The notes under the pieces were generated by a model that was given only the letters and a program-made list of their open reading frames with translations, made no database searches and was not told where the DNA came from. A stretch of 64,000 nt of DNA, from positions 1 to 64,000 of the forward strand of contig DASYRG010000008.1 of NCBI GenBank assembly GCA_036004665.1, given 5' to 3'. Below are positions 32,186-41,358 of the stretch, in pieces. The first letter of the stretch is position 1. Every line of letters begins with the position of its first letter. Both the position numbers and the translations under genes were made by a program. This stretch comes from JACQGZ01 sp036004665. GTDB lineage: Bacteria > Sysuimicrobiota > Sysuimicrobiia > Sysuimicrobiales > Humicultoraceae.

Positions 32186-32977
32186 GTGGCGCGGGCCACC
32201 GTGTCCATGTCGGACCCGCCGACCCGCCGGGCGCTCGCCGCGCACCTCCTGGCCGTCGCCGACGACGAGTTTCTGCTGGGGCATCGGCACGCCGAGTGGA
32301 CCGGTTTCGGCCCCGACATCGAGTCGGACGTTGCGCTCTCCTCGATTGCGCAGGAAGAGATGGGACACGCCAGGCTGTTCTATCAGCAGACCCTGGCGCT
32401 GGCCGGACGCGGGGAGGGAGAGGTGGACGCGCTGGCGTACGGTCGGCCCCCCGGGGAGTTCCTCAACGCCGTCCTGGTGGAACGGCCGAACGGCGACTGG
32501 GGATTCTCGATCCTCAGGCTGGTCCTCTACGATCTCGCCGATGAGGTGCGCCTCCAGGTCTGGGCGCGCAGCTCCCTCGACGTGGTCCCCGACCTCGCGC
32601 GCACGCTGGGCCGAGAGGAGAAGTACCATCGCCGCTACGGGGAAGCCTGGCTGGCTCGTCTGGCGGGGGCAACGCCGGAGAGCCACGGACGGGTCCAGGC
32701 GGCCCTGGATGCCGTGTGGCCGGAGGCCCGCGGACTGTTCGAGCCGGTCGAGGGTGAGGAAGGGTTAGCCGAGGCGGGACTCCTGGCGGAGAGGACGACG
32801 GCGCAGGCGGCGCAGTGGGAGGAACGGGTCCGGGCGCTGGTGCATCCTCTCGGCCTTCGGCTGCCCGATGTTTCGCCGACCCTGGGCGGACGCCGCGGCC
32901 TGCATTCGCCCGACCTGACGGCGCTGCTCGAGGAGATGACGTCGGTGTGGCGGAGCGACCCCGGCGCGACATGGTAG
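32186..32977 (+). CDS. paaC: Phenylacetyl-CoA epoxidase structural subunit PaaC
   Basis: A 263-residue ferritin-like subunit that pairs with PaaA. The N-terminal LLAVADDEFLLGHRHAEWTG and ALSSIAQEEMGHARLFYQQT are diagnostic, and the third block is ARTLGREEKYHRRYGEAWLA, with Glu-x-x-His patterns partly kept. It starts with GTG directly after the paaB stop and overlaps paaD by seven bases. Together with PaaA, PaaB and PaaD it gives the oxygenase complex except the PaaE reductase, which is missing here. Confidence 0.94.
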   Translation: MARATVSMSDPPTRRALAAHLLAVADDEFLLGHRHAEWTGFGPDIESDVALSSIAQEEMGHARLFYQQTLALAGRGEGEVDALAYGRPPGEFLNAVLVERPNGDWGFSILRLVLYDLADEVRLQVWARSSLDVVPDLARTLGREEKYHRRYGEAWLARLAGATPESHGRVQAALDAVWPEARGLFEPVEGEEGLAEAGLLAERTTAQAAQWEERVRALVHPLGLRLPDVSPTLGGRRGLHSPDLTALLEEMTSVWRSDPGATW

Positions 32978-33465
32978 AGACCTCGGCGGCCCTCTCTTCA
33001 CCCCCCTCCCTGGCCGAGATCCGTCAGGCGCTCGAGGAGGTCCGCGATCCCGAACTGCCCATTGCCGTGACCGACCTGGGCTTGATCCGGGACATTACGG
33101 TGGATGGATCGAACGTGCGCGTGGACCTGGTCCCCACCTTCTCGGCCTGCCCGGCGATCGATGTGATCAGGCGGGACATCCGGACGCGCCTGCTGGCCCT
33201 GCCGGGGGTGGAGGAGGTCGCCGTCACCCTGGTCTTCGACGACCCCTGGACGATCGGCCGGATGTCCCCGCGTGGGCGCGCGGCGCTCTCGGCCTTCGGG
33301 CTGAGTCTCCCCCGAGCGGCCGGCGGCGAGCCGGTGGCCTGTCCTTACTGTGGATCGACGAACACCACGCTGGAGAACCCCTTCGGGCCGACACTCTGCC
33401 GCGCCATCTACTACTGTCGCGACTGCCGCAATCCGATCGAGCGGTTCCGTCCGCCCGGCGAGTGA
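32971..33465 (+). CDS. paaD: PaaD, iron-sulfur assembly-type protein for the epoxidase
   Basis: A 164-residue protein with an N-terminal MIP18/DUF59 domain (IRQALEEVRDPELPIAVTDL, VDLVPTFSACPAIDVIRRD) and a C-terminal zinc-ribbon-like part (ACPYCGSTNTTLENPFGPTL, YYCRDCRNPIERF). This two-part layout is that of PaaD, needed for maturation of the phenylacetyl-CoA epoxidase system. The ATG lies inside the last codons of paaC, indicating coupled translation. Confidence 0.93.
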   Translation: MVETSAALSSPPSLAEIRQALEEVRDPELPIAVTDLGLIRDITVDGSNVRVDLVPTFSACPAIDVIRRDIRTRLLALPGVEEVAVTLVFDDPWTIGRMSPRGRAALSAFGLSLPRAAGGEPVACPYCGSTNTTLENPFGPTLCRAIYYCRDCRNPIERFRPPGE

Positions 33466-33914
33466 GACCCGCGCCCCGCGGCCCGGCACGCCGCCACGTG
33501 CAGAAGTCAGGCCCGACGATACGCGCCTCGCGCCCTCCGCTGCCGGACGACGTCTACCTGAAGCGCCAGCGCGACATGGTCCTGACCACCCGGGGCCGGC
33601 AGACCGGCCGGCCACACCGGGTGACCCTCTGGTTCGTGCACCAGGCGGGCCGTCTCTACCTGATGGCCTATGCACGCCGGCACGGCCGGGGCACCGACTG
33701 GTACCAGAACCTCCGGCGCGCGCGTGACGGCATGGTCGAGGTGGGGGATCGGCGCTTTGACGTGGAGTGGGAGGCCATTGACGATCCCGCCGCCGAGCTG
33801 ACGAACATCACCGAGCTCTTCTCCGGTAAGTATGGGCGCCAGATGGTGGCCTCCTACTATCTCGAGACGAAGCGGTTTCCCGTCATTCTGCGACTCAAAC
33901 CCGCCGCAGCCTGA
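33462..33914 (+). CDS. Nitroreductase/deazaflavin-dependent oxidoreductase family protein
   Basis: A 150-residue split-barrel protein. After a basic lead it reads MVLTTRGRQTGRPHRVTLWF, then LYLMAYARRHGRGTDWYQNL and FSGKYGRQMVASYYLETKRF. The TTxGRxTGxPR-like start and the GTDWYQNL motif are those of the F420-/FMN-binding nitroreductase (Ddn-like) family. It overlaps paaD by four bases (GTGA) and so belongs to the same transcript. It is too small and of the wrong fold to replace PaaE, but may provide another redox step. Cofactor identity (F420 or flavin) is not decidable. Confidence 0.82.
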   Translation: MRPAPRGPARRHVQKSGPTIRASRPPLPDDVYLKRQRDMVLTTRGRQTGRPHRVTLWFVHQAGRLYLMAYARRHGRGTDWYQNLRRARDGMVEVGDRRFDVEWEAIDDPAAELTNITELFSGKYGRQMVASYYLETKRFPVILRLKPAAA

Positions 33915-33990
33915 GGCGCCGTGCGCGGGGTCTAAGAAGCCCCCTCTTCGTGGCATAACCTTCCTGAGTCCACCTTCCTGGGGTCGAGAG

Positions 33991-35373
33991 ATGTGGGTCC
34001 GCACTGATCGCCCGCCGCGTCCAGCGGGCAGGAAACCATACCACCTGGCACGGGCACAGGCCGGCGAGCAGAGCGCGGCCTGGGTCCGCGTGGCCATCAT
34101 CGCACTGGGGACCTATCTCTACGTGGTGATGGAGAAGGCCGGGACGATCCCGCCCCTGGCGTACCTGCTCTTGGCCCTGGCCTGGCTGTACGCCCTGGGT
34201 GTGGCTGTGCTGGCGCCCTCGCGTCGCTTTCCCCTGCCGGTGTCCGTCTATTTCACCGTGGTCACCGACGCCGTCCTGACCATGCTCTGGCTCTACGCCA
34301 CGGGCGGCTTCGCCTCCCCCTTCTTCGTGGCGCTCTATCCGGCAGTGGTCTCGGTGCCGTTGCGCTTCGATTTCCGCGAGACGGTGCTCGCCGCCGTGGG
34401 GTACGCCGGGAGCTACCTGGCGCTTCTCGCGCTGTTGGGCCAGCTCGGTGCGCACCAGACCGAGGCCCTGATCCGCGTCGCCTACCTCCTGTTCGTCGCG
34501 GGCGTTGCGGGCCTGCTTGTCCGGGAGACCCACCGGCAGGCGCGCGCGAAGAGTCGGGTGCACCGGCGGCTGACGCGGGAACTGCGCGTGAGGGGGGAGC
34601 GATATCGCGCCCTCTTCGAGGGTGTCCCCATCCCGCTCTACCGCACCACGCCCGAGGGCCGGATCCTCGATGCCAATGAGGCGTTGGTGCACATGCTCGG
34701 CTACGCTAGCCGGGAAGAGCTGGTTGCGGTCAACGCAGCGGCGCTGCATGCCGACGCCGCGATCCGGGACGCGTGGAGGGCAACCGTGGAGGGACGCGGC
34801 GTGGCTCGCGATTTCGTCATGGAACTCCGGCGGCGGGACGGATCCACGATCTGGGTCCGCGACTCCGCGCGGGTGGTCCGTGACGAAGGCGGGGCCGTGT
34901 TGGCCTACGAAGGGATGCTCGAGGACATCACCGAGCGCCGGCGCGCCGACGAGGCGCTCCGGAAGAGTGAGGCGCGGCTCCGCGGGCTCGTCGAGGGCAT
35001 TCCGGCCTTGATCTGGACGACCGATACCGCCCTGCACCTGACCTCGTTTGTCGGGGCGGGTCTGGCCATCCTCGGGCTGCGCCCGAACCAGTTTGTGGGC
35101 ACCTCGCTCTACGAGGTCTTCGCCACGAGAGATCCGCAGTTCCGTCCCATCGCCGCGCATCGGGAGGCCCTTCTGGGGACGGCCGTCGCGTACGAGATGA
35201 AGTGGGGCGGACGGACCTACCAGGCGCACGTGGAGCCGGTACGCGGGGCCGACGGCTCGATCACGGGCCTCACGGCGGTGGCGATCGACGTCAGCGACCG
35301 GGTGCGCGCCGAAGAACTGCGCTGGGCCGCGGAAGGCGCCCGCCGTCCCCTCGGCGGCTCGCTGACCGGATAG
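33991..35373 (+). CDS. Membrane PAS-domain sensor protein without kinase domain
   Basis: A 460-residue protein. Residues about 25-190 contain roughly six membrane helices (VRVAIIALGTYLYVVMEKAG, LAYLLLALAWLYALGVAVL, ETVLAAVGYAGSYLALLALL). Two PAS domains follow: about 205-320 (RYRALFEGVPIPLYRTTPEG, ending GMLEDITERRRADEALRKSE) and about 330-450 (LRGLVEGIPALIWTTDTALH, ending VAIDVSDRVRAEELRW). The protein stops there: no HisKA, HATPase, GGDEF or EAL domain. Either it is a partner sensor for the kinases downstream or a kinase gene that lost its output end. ATG 33991 is preceded by GAGAG; upstream open codons look like chance. Confidence 0.82.
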   Translation: MWVRTDRPPRPAGRKPYHLARAQAGEQSAAWVRVAIIALGTYLYVVMEKAGTIPPLAYLLLALAWLYALGVAVLAPSRRFPLPVSVYFTVVTDAVLTMLWLYATGGFASPFFVALYPAVVSVPLRFDFRETVLAAVGYAGSYLALLALLGQLGAHQTEALIRVAYLLFVAGVAGLLVRETHRQARAKSRVHRRLTRELRVRGERYRALFEGVPIPLYRTTPEGRILDANEALVHMLGYASREELVAVNAAALHADAAIRDAWRATVEGRGVARDFVMELRRRDGSTIWVRDSARVVRDEGGAVLAYEGMLEDITERRRADEALRKSEARLRGLVEGIPALIWTTDTALHLTSFVGAGLAILGLRPNQFVGTSLYEVFATRDPQFRPIAAHREALLGTAVAYEMKWGGRTYQAHVEPVRGADGSITGLTAVAIDVSDRVRAEELRWAAEGARRPLGGSLTG

Positions 35374-35533
35374 CGGCACTTCCTCTCCCTCCACGGTCCC
35401 GGGGTCTAGCCGTCTGTCCGCATGGGCAAGAAGTCTTGTGTCACTAAGCTTTCAGTCGAAGGAAAAAGAAATTCCGGCGCCCTTCCTGAGGATCGTTGAC
35501 GAGGCTCTCGGCAACGTCTAGGAAGCCTTCCTG
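35374..35533. other. Intergenic gap before the kinase operon
   Basis: About 160 bases with no gene. The 3' half (35440-35480) is AT-rich for the genome and may hold the promoter of the long signalling operon, but no convincing -35/-10 pair was identified. Confidence 0.35.
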
Positions 35534-38281
35534 ATGGTGCATATCCTCAGTGGGCCGCCGGGTCGCCGCAGTGCGCCTTCCCGGCCGCCGATGAGGATGC
35601 TCATGCCCCGTCTGCTCTTCACCAGCCTGCGCACGCGGCTTATCCTGCTCGTCTTGCTGCCGGTGGTGCCGATGCTGGCCCTGTCGCTATACAGCTTCTC
35701 TCAGCAGCGGGCCCAGGCACTGATGCACGGCCGGGCGGAAGCACTTCGTCTGGCGCGTGAGGCCGCCCTCGAGCAGGAGCAGTCGCTGACGGGCACCCAG
35801 GACCTGTTGAAGGTCCTGTCCCAACACCCCCAGGTACAAGCGCGGCAGCGTCCAGGGTGCAACGCGGTCGTGTCCACCCTGATGAGCCCCTTCTTCGTCA
35901 ACCTGGCCGTGGCCGGTCTGCGGGGAGAGGTCCTCTGCAGCGCGGTGACGCCCCGCCGGCCGGTGACGCTGGGGGAAAGCCCCGAGTTCAGGGCCGCCCT
36001 GGAGAAGCGGGCGTTTGCCGTTGGACGGTACCGGCGCGAGCCCGTCACCGGCCGCCCGACGCTGCCCGCGGCCTACCCGGTCATCGCGGGAGGGCGCGTC
36101 GTGGCCGTGGCGGTCGCAGCGCTTGACCTCGGCTGGCTCGCGCGCGGCGCCGAGAAGATCGCGCTCCCCCAGGGGGCGACGGTGAGGATCTTCGACGCCG
36201 ACGGCGTCGTCCTCGCCGGCGTTCCCCAGCCCCTCCCCGGGATCGGAGAGCGCGTCGAGGATGGTGCGGTGCGACAGGCGATTCTGGCCCGCCGCTCCGA
36301 TGCGACAGGACAAGGCGTCGACCCAGGGGGAGGCTCCCGCCTGATCGGAGTCACCGTTGTGACGACCTCCACGGACCCGGGCCGGGTGTACGTGAGCGTG
36401 GGGATCCCCACCGCCGTGGCGCTGGCGGAGGTGCGGCGGACGCTGGCGCAGGGAATGGCGGCGTTGGCGCTGATCGCGGCCCTGGCCGTCTTCGGCGCGT
36501 GGGTCACGGGCAATGCGCTCATCCTCCGGCCGGTCCGGACGCTGGCGGCCGCCGTCGAACGGCTGCGCCGAGGGGACCTGACCGCGCGGAGCGGCCTGGC
36601 CGGCGCCACCGAGTTGGGCCGGGTGGGACGCGCATTCGACGAGATGGCGGCAGCCCTGGACGATCACCTGGCCGAGCGCCGGCGCGCGGAGGAGGCGCTG
36701 ACGCGGTCCAACCGGGAGCTGGGTCTGATCCTGCGGGCGGCGGGCGAGGGGATCTTCGGGTTGGATTTGCGAGGGTACGGCACCTTCGTCAACCCCGCGG
36801 CGGCCGCGATGTTGGGGTGGGGCACCGAGGACCTCGTTGGTCAGCCGATCCACAGCATGATCCACCATCAGGGCCCGGACGCGAGCTCCGGTACGGATGG
36901 GGACTGTCCCATCTACGCCACACTCTCCGACGGGACCGTCCACAGCGGAGATGACGAGGTCTTCTGGCGGAAGGACGGGAGCAGTTTCCCCATCGCCTAC
37001 ACGAGCACGCCCATCCGAGAAGGCGGCAAGGTCGTTGGGGCGGTCATCGTCTTCACCGACGTCACCGAGCGCAGGCGGGCGGAGGTGGCCCGCGTGGGTC
37101 AGGAAGCCGCGGAGCAGGCCAACCGCGCGAAATCTGAGTTCATCTCCCGGATGAGCCACGAACTGCGTACCCCGCTGAACGCGGTGCTGGGGTTCGCCCA
37201 GTTGCTGGAGATGGATTCGCTGGCCCCCGACCAGCAGGAGGCGGTTCAGTACATCCTCAAGGCGGGGCGGCACCTGCTCGACCTGATCACGGAAGTTCTC
37301 GACATCGCGCGCATTGAGGCGGGCCGGCTGGCCATATCTCCGGAGGCGGTTCCGGTGCAGGAGATCGTGAGCGAGAGCCTGGCCCTCATCGCGCCGCTGG
37401 CCGCCGCAGAGGGGATCCGGCTGGAGGACGGCCTGGCCGGCGGGCGTTCCCGCTACGTCCTGGCCGACCGCCAGCGGCTGAAACAGGTGTTGCTCAACCT
37501 CCTCAGCAACGCGGTCAAGTACAACCGGCGCGAGGGGCGGGTGGCCGTCGCCGCCGAGGAGACCCCCGAGGGAGCAATTCGGATCAGCGTCCGCGACACC
37601 GGTCCCGGCATCGATCCCGTGCGAGCGGCCCAACTGTTTGTGCCTTTTGAGCGCCTGGACGCTGACCGCAGCGGCATCGAGGGAACGGGGCTCGGTCTGG
37701 CCCTCTCCAAGCGTCTGGTCGAAGCTATGGGCGGTGTGCTGGGGCTGCAGGCTCCGGAGGGGGAGGGGTCGATCTTCTGGGTGGAGTTCCCGCCGGCGGA
37801 CCCGCCGGCGCCTCCCGACCGCTCCGGCGACGGCGGTGCGGCGCCGGCCTCCGTGCAGGCCGGGGAGGCGGGTCGGACCGTTCTCTACATCGACGACGAT
37901 CTCTCCAACGTCGGCGTCATCCGCGGCCTGCTTGCGCACCGGCCCGGCGTGACGCTGCTGCCGGCGATGCAGGGGCGGATCGGCCTCGACCTAGCCCGCG
38001 AGCACCAGCCGGACCTCATCCTGCTGGATCTCCACCTACCGGATATTCCCGGGGGGGAAGTGCTCGACCGCCTGCGCGCCGATCCGGAGACGCGCCACAT
38101 CCCTGTGGTGGTGATCAGCGCCGACACCTCCGGGGCACAGGCCGAACGGGTCCGCGCTGCCGGGGCGCAGACCTATCTGCGCAAGCCGCTGGACATGCAA
38201 CAGCTGCTGGCGATCCTGGATGAGGCCCTCGCCTCCGCAGCCGAGAGAACTCTTCCGGCGCGCGCCGTGCCACCTCCATGA
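35534..38281 (+). CDS. Hybrid sensor histidine kinase (Cache-like sensor, HAMP, PAS, kinase, receiver)
   Basis: A 915-residue hybrid kinase. Layout: membrane helix about 33-51; extracytoplasmic sensor about 52-300 (Cache-like; FRAALEKRAFAVGRYRREPV); second helix about 307-330; HAMP; PAS about 390-510 (ELGLILRAAGEGIFGLDLRG); HisKA with phospho-acceptor His542 in SRMSHELRTPLNAVLGFAQL; HATPase with NAVKYN, DTGPGID and GTGLGLALSKRLVEAMGG; C-terminal receiver with VLYIDDDLSN and phospho-acceptor Asp832 in DLILLDLHLPD. ATG 35534 has AGGAAG eight bases upstream. It is first in an overlapping run of signalling genes ending in pilT genes, so type IV pilus control is the likely output. Confidence 0.92.
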   Translation: MVHILSGPPGRRSAPSRPPMRMLMPRLLFTSLRTRLILLVLLPVVPMLALSLYSFSQQRAQALMHGRAEALRLAREAALEQEQSLTGTQDLLKVLSQHPQVQARQRPGCNAVVSTLMSPFFVNLAVAGLRGEVLCSAVTPRRPVTLGESPEFRAALEKRAFAVGRYRREPVTGRPTLPAAYPVIAGGRVVAVAVAALDLGWLARGAEKIALPQGATVRIFDADGVVLAGVPQPLPGIGERVEDGAVRQAILARRSDATGQGVDPGGGSRLIGVTVVTTSTDPGRVYVSVGIPTAVALAEVRRTLAQGMAALALIAALAVFGAWVTGNALILRPVRTLAAAVERLRRGDLTARSGLAGATELGRVGRAFDEMAAALDDHLAERRRAEEALTRSNRELGLILRAAGEGIFGLDLRGYGTFVNPAAAAMLGWGTEDLVGQPIHSMIHHQGPDASSGTDGDCPIYATLSDGTVHSGDDEVFWRKDGSSFPIAYTSTPIREGGKVVGAVIVFTDVTERRRAEVARVGQEAAEQANRAKSEFISRMSHELRTPLNAVLGFAQLLEMDSLAPDQQEAVQYILKAGRHLLDLITEVLDIARIEAGRLAISPEAVPVQEIVSESLALIAPLAAAEGIRLEDGLAGGRSRYVLADRQRLKQVLLNLLSNAVKYNRREGRVAVAAEETPEGAIRISVRDTGPGIDPVRAAQLFVPFERLDADRSGIEGTGLGLALSKRLVEAMGGVLGLQAPEGEGSIFWVEFPPADPPAPPDRSGDGGAAPASVQAGEAGRTVLYIDDDLSNVGVIRGLLAHRPGVTLLPAMQGRIGLDLAREHQPDLILLDLHLPDIPGGEVLDRLRADPETRHIPVVVISADTSGAQAERVRAAGAQTYLRKPLDMQQLLAILDEALASAAERTLPARAVPPP

Positions 38282-40962
38282 GCGACCTTCGCCCGGACGT
38301 CAAGGTACGGTCGTGGCGCCGCTGGGCCGAAGGGATCGGGGTCATGGTGGCCACGGTGGCGGTCCTGCAGGCGCTCTCTGGGACTCCGCTGCGCGTGCCG
38401 AATCCCCCCGCGTTCCTGCTGGTGGCGATGGTCTTTGCCGCGTTCAGGAGTGGGCTTCGAACGGGGCTGATCGCCGCCGCCATCGCCTGCCTCTACATCG
38501 CGGTCTATTTCTCCTTGCCCGGACGCCCCTTCACATACAACGCGGAGAACCTCCGGCGCGTGGCGGTCTGGGCAGCGGCCGCGCCGGCGATCGCGGCGAT
38601 GGTCGGGCTGCAGCGCCGGCGGCTCGAGCAGGCGGGCGACCTGCGGTACCGCGAGCTCTTCACCAACATCCCCACGGCGCTCTTCCAGGCGACGTCAGAC
38701 GGCCGCTTTCTCGCGGTCAACCCCGCGTTCGCCTCGCTGTTCGGCTATCGCACCCCCGAGGAGCTTGCCGCCGCCGATGCTGGAAGCTTGTACGTCGACC
38801 CGCGTGACCGCCTGCGCTGGATCGAGATGATGGACCGGGAGGGGGCGGTGCGCGGCCACGAGATCCGAGTGCGGCGGCGGGACGGGACGATCATCTGGGT
38901 GCGCGAAACCGCGCGGGCCATCCGCGGGCCGGGCGGTCGCCTCCTGTACTACGACGGCAGCATGGAGGACATCACCGAGCACAAACGCGCCGAAGCGCAG
39001 GTGCGCAAACTCTCCCGCGCCACCGAGCAGGCCCCCAGCATCGTGGTGATCACAGACACGGACGAGCGCATCGAGTACGTCAACCCGCGCTTCACCGAGA
39101 TTACCGGCTACGATGCGGCGGAGGTGCTGGGACGGCCGGCGACAAGGCTCGCTGAGGACCTCCCGCCCGAGGACCAGCAGCGGCTGCGGGCCGCCCTGGA
39201 GGCGGGGCGGACCTGGCAAGGCGAGTTTCACGCCTACAAGAAGGACGGCGGCCGCTATTGGGAACGTGCGACCGTCTCCTCGCTGCGTGGCCCCGATGGG
39301 ACGATCACCCACTTCATCAAGGTGGCGGAGGACGTTACGGAGCAAAAGGCCGCCCTGGAGTCCCGGCGCCAGACGGAGCAGCGGTTCCGGGCGCTGATTG
39401 AGCGGTCGCTCGATCTCATTTCGCTGGTCAGCGCCGAAGGGGTCCTGGTCTACGAAAGCCCTGCGGCTCAACAGATCTTGGGCTACGCCCCTGGTGAGCG
39501 GATTGGCCGCCGGGCTCTTGAGTTCATCCACCCCGATGATCTCGATCGCGTTGGCGGCTTCCACCGCGACCTCTTGGCCCGCCCCGGGGGAAGTATCGCG
39601 GTTCACGTGAGGGTCCGGCACAAGGATGGGTCCTGGCGATGGCTGGAAGGGTCGGCGACCAACCTGCTGCACGAACCCAGCGTGGGGGCGATCGTCGCCA
39701 ATTACCGCGACGTCACCGAACGGAGGCTGATCGAGGACGAGATCCGCCGGCTCAACGTGCAGCTGGAGCAGCGGGTGATCGAGCGCACCGCGGAACTGCG
39801 CGACGCCAAGGAGGAAGCAGAGCGGGCGAACCGGGCGAAGTCGGATTTCCTCTCTCGGATGAGCCACGAACTGCGCACGCCGCTCAACGCCATCCTGGGG
39901 TTCGCGCAGCTGCTGGAGATGGAACCGCTGGCCGAGGAGCAGCGAGACTCCGTACGCCAGATCCTCAGGGGAGGGCAGCACCTCCTTCGTCTGGTCAACG
40001 AGGTGCTCGACATCACCCGCATCGAGGCCGGGAACACACCTCCCTCACTGGAACCGGTCGGCTTGGCGGCCATCGTGGAGGAGAGCCTGGATCTGATCAT
40101 GCCGCTGGCGGCGCAGCGGCAGATCCAGGTGGTCAATGCCACCCCCGAGGCCTGGGAGCGTTACGTGCACGCGGACAGCCAGCGGCTCAAGCAGGTGCTG
40201 CTGAATGTGCTCAGCAACGCCGTGAAATTCAACCGGGATGGGGGCATCGTCCGGCTCTCCTGCGAGGACCGTCCCAACGGCCGGCTGCGCATCGGGGTCG
40301 CCGACACGGGCGTGGGCATCCCGCACGACCGGCTGCCCCGCCTCTTCATCCCCTTCGAGCGCTTGGGGGCCGAGCAGATCGGGGTGGAGGGGACGGGGCT
40401 GGGGCTGGCGCACTCACGGGCGCTCGTCGACTCCATGGGCGGCGAAATCGGCGTGGAGACTGAGCCGGGGAGAGGAAGCCTCTTCTGGGTCGATCTGCTT
40501 CCATCCGAGGATCCTTCCCTCCGCCGTGATCTGGACGGGGCGTCCATGGCGGTCGCCCCGGTGCGCCCGCACTCCACCCGCACCGTCCTCTACATCGACA
40601 ATAACCTCAGCAACCATACGCTGATGGAACGGTTCCTGGCGCAGCGGCCTGACGTCCGACTGGTTGCCGCGATGCAGGGGCGGCTGGGTCTGGACCTCGC
40701 CAGGCAGCACCATCCGGCGTTGATCCTGCTTGACCTGCACCTGGATGACCTCACCGGCGAGGAGGTCCTCCGGCGGCTGCAGAGCGATCCCGCCACGGCG
40801 CGCATCCCCGTGGTGATCATCAGCGCCGACACGACGCCGGGCCAGACCGAGGGACTGCTGGCCTTGGGTGCGCGCGATTTCCTCCCGAAGCCGCTCGATC
40901 TCAGGCGCCTGCAGGCGACGCTGGCCGAGGCGCTGACCGAACGGAGCGGGGTCCGGCCGTGA
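38278..40962 (+). CDS. Hybrid sensor histidine kinase with three PAS domains
   Basis: An 894-residue hybrid kinase whose ATG overlaps the previous stop. The N-terminus holds several membrane helices (about 18-110; FLLVAMVFAAFRSGLRTGLI). PAS domains lie at about 120-240, 245-365 and 368-485, the last leading into a short coiled coil (EQRVIERTAELRDAKEEAER). HisKA has His530 in SRMSHELRTPLNAILGFAQL; HATPase motifs are NAVKFN, DTGVGIP and GTGLGLAHSRALVDSMGG. The receiver has ALILLDLHLDDLTG, but its acidic pocket reads YIDNN, with Asn where a second acid is usual. The kinase core is nearly the same as in the neighbouring kinases, pointing to local duplication. Confidence 0.92.
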   Translation: MSDLRPDVKVRSWRRWAEGIGVMVATVAVLQALSGTPLRVPNPPAFLLVAMVFAAFRSGLRTGLIAAAIACLYIAVYFSLPGRPFTYNAENLRRVAVWAAAAPAIAAMVGLQRRRLEQAGDLRYRELFTNIPTALFQATSDGRFLAVNPAFASLFGYRTPEELAAADAGSLYVDPRDRLRWIEMMDREGAVRGHEIRVRRRDGTIIWVRETARAIRGPGGRLLYYDGSMEDITEHKRAEAQVRKLSRATEQAPSIVVITDTDERIEYVNPRFTEITGYDAAEVLGRPATRLAEDLPPEDQQRLRAALEAGRTWQGEFHAYKKDGGRYWERATVSSLRGPDGTITHFIKVAEDVTEQKAALESRRQTEQRFRALIERSLDLISLVSAEGVLVYESPAAQQILGYAPGERIGRRALEFIHPDDLDRVGGFHRDLLARPGGSIAVHVRVRHKDGSWRWLEGSATNLLHEPSVGAIVANYRDVTERRLIEDEIRRLNVQLEQRVIERTAELRDAKEEAERANRAKSDFLSRMSHELRTPLNAILGFAQLLEMEPLAEEQRDSVRQILRGGQHLLRLVNEVLDITRIEAGNTPPSLEPVGLAAIVEESLDLIMPLAAQRQIQVVNATPEAWERYVHADSQRLKQVLLNVLSNAVKFNRDGGIVRLSCEDRPNGRLRIGVADTGVGIPHDRLPRLFIPFERLGAEQIGVEGTGLGLAHSRALVDSMGGEIGVETEPGRGSLFWVDLLPSEDPSLRRDLDGASMAVAPVRPHSTRTVLYIDNNLSNHTLMERFLAQRPDVRLVAAMQGRLGLDLARQHHPALILLDLHLDDLTGEEVLRRLQSDPATARIPVVIISADTTPGQTEGLLALGARDFLPKPLDLRRLQATLAEALTERSGVRP

Positions 40963-41345
40963 CCACCATTCTCTACATCGAGGACAACCGTTCCAATCTC
41001 GAGTTGGTGCAGCGCGTCTTGGCTCGGCGGCCGGGGGTGACGCTGCTGGTGGCCACCCAGGGACAGCCGGGGCTGGAGATGGCGCGCACGCAGGTGCCGG
41101 ATCTCATCCTCCTCGACCTGCATCTCCCGGATATGATCGGGGAGGAGGTGCTGCGCCACCTCCGCGAGACGCCGCAGACCCGGGAGGTCCCCGTGGTCGT
41201 GATCAGCGCCGACGCCATCCCCGCGCAGATCGAGCGTTTGCTGGCCGCGGGCGCGCAAGCCTACTTGACCAAGCCGCTGGACGTCAAACAGTTTCTGTCC
41301 CTGCTGGACCAGATCGTCGCGGCCCGGCCCTCTGCGGCGGGATGA
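40959..41345 (+). CDS. Single-domain response regulator (receiver only)
   Basis: A 128-residue CheY-like receiver with no output domain. It reads TTILYIEDNRSNLELVQRVL, the phospho-acceptor Asp is in DLILLDLHLPDMIGEEVLRH, and the switch Ser/Lys are in VVVISADAIPAQ and AYLTKPLDVKQF. It resembles the receivers attached to the two kinases before it, so it may be a freed copy acting as a phosphate shuttle between them. GTG overlaps the previous stop (GTGA). Confidence 0.93.
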   Translation: MTTILYIEDNRSNLELVQRVLARRPGVTLLVATQGQPGLEMARTQVPDLILLDLHLPDMIGEEVLRHLRETPQTREVPVVVISADAIPAQIERLLAAGAQAYLTKPLDVKQFLSLLDQIVAARPSAAG

Positions 41346-41358
41346 GGGGAACCGACGC

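Noticed and set aside
33462..33914. PaaE reductase at the end of the paa operon
   Set aside because: The protein is a 150-residue split barrel with the GTDWYQNL motif, not a ferredoxin-flavin reductase.
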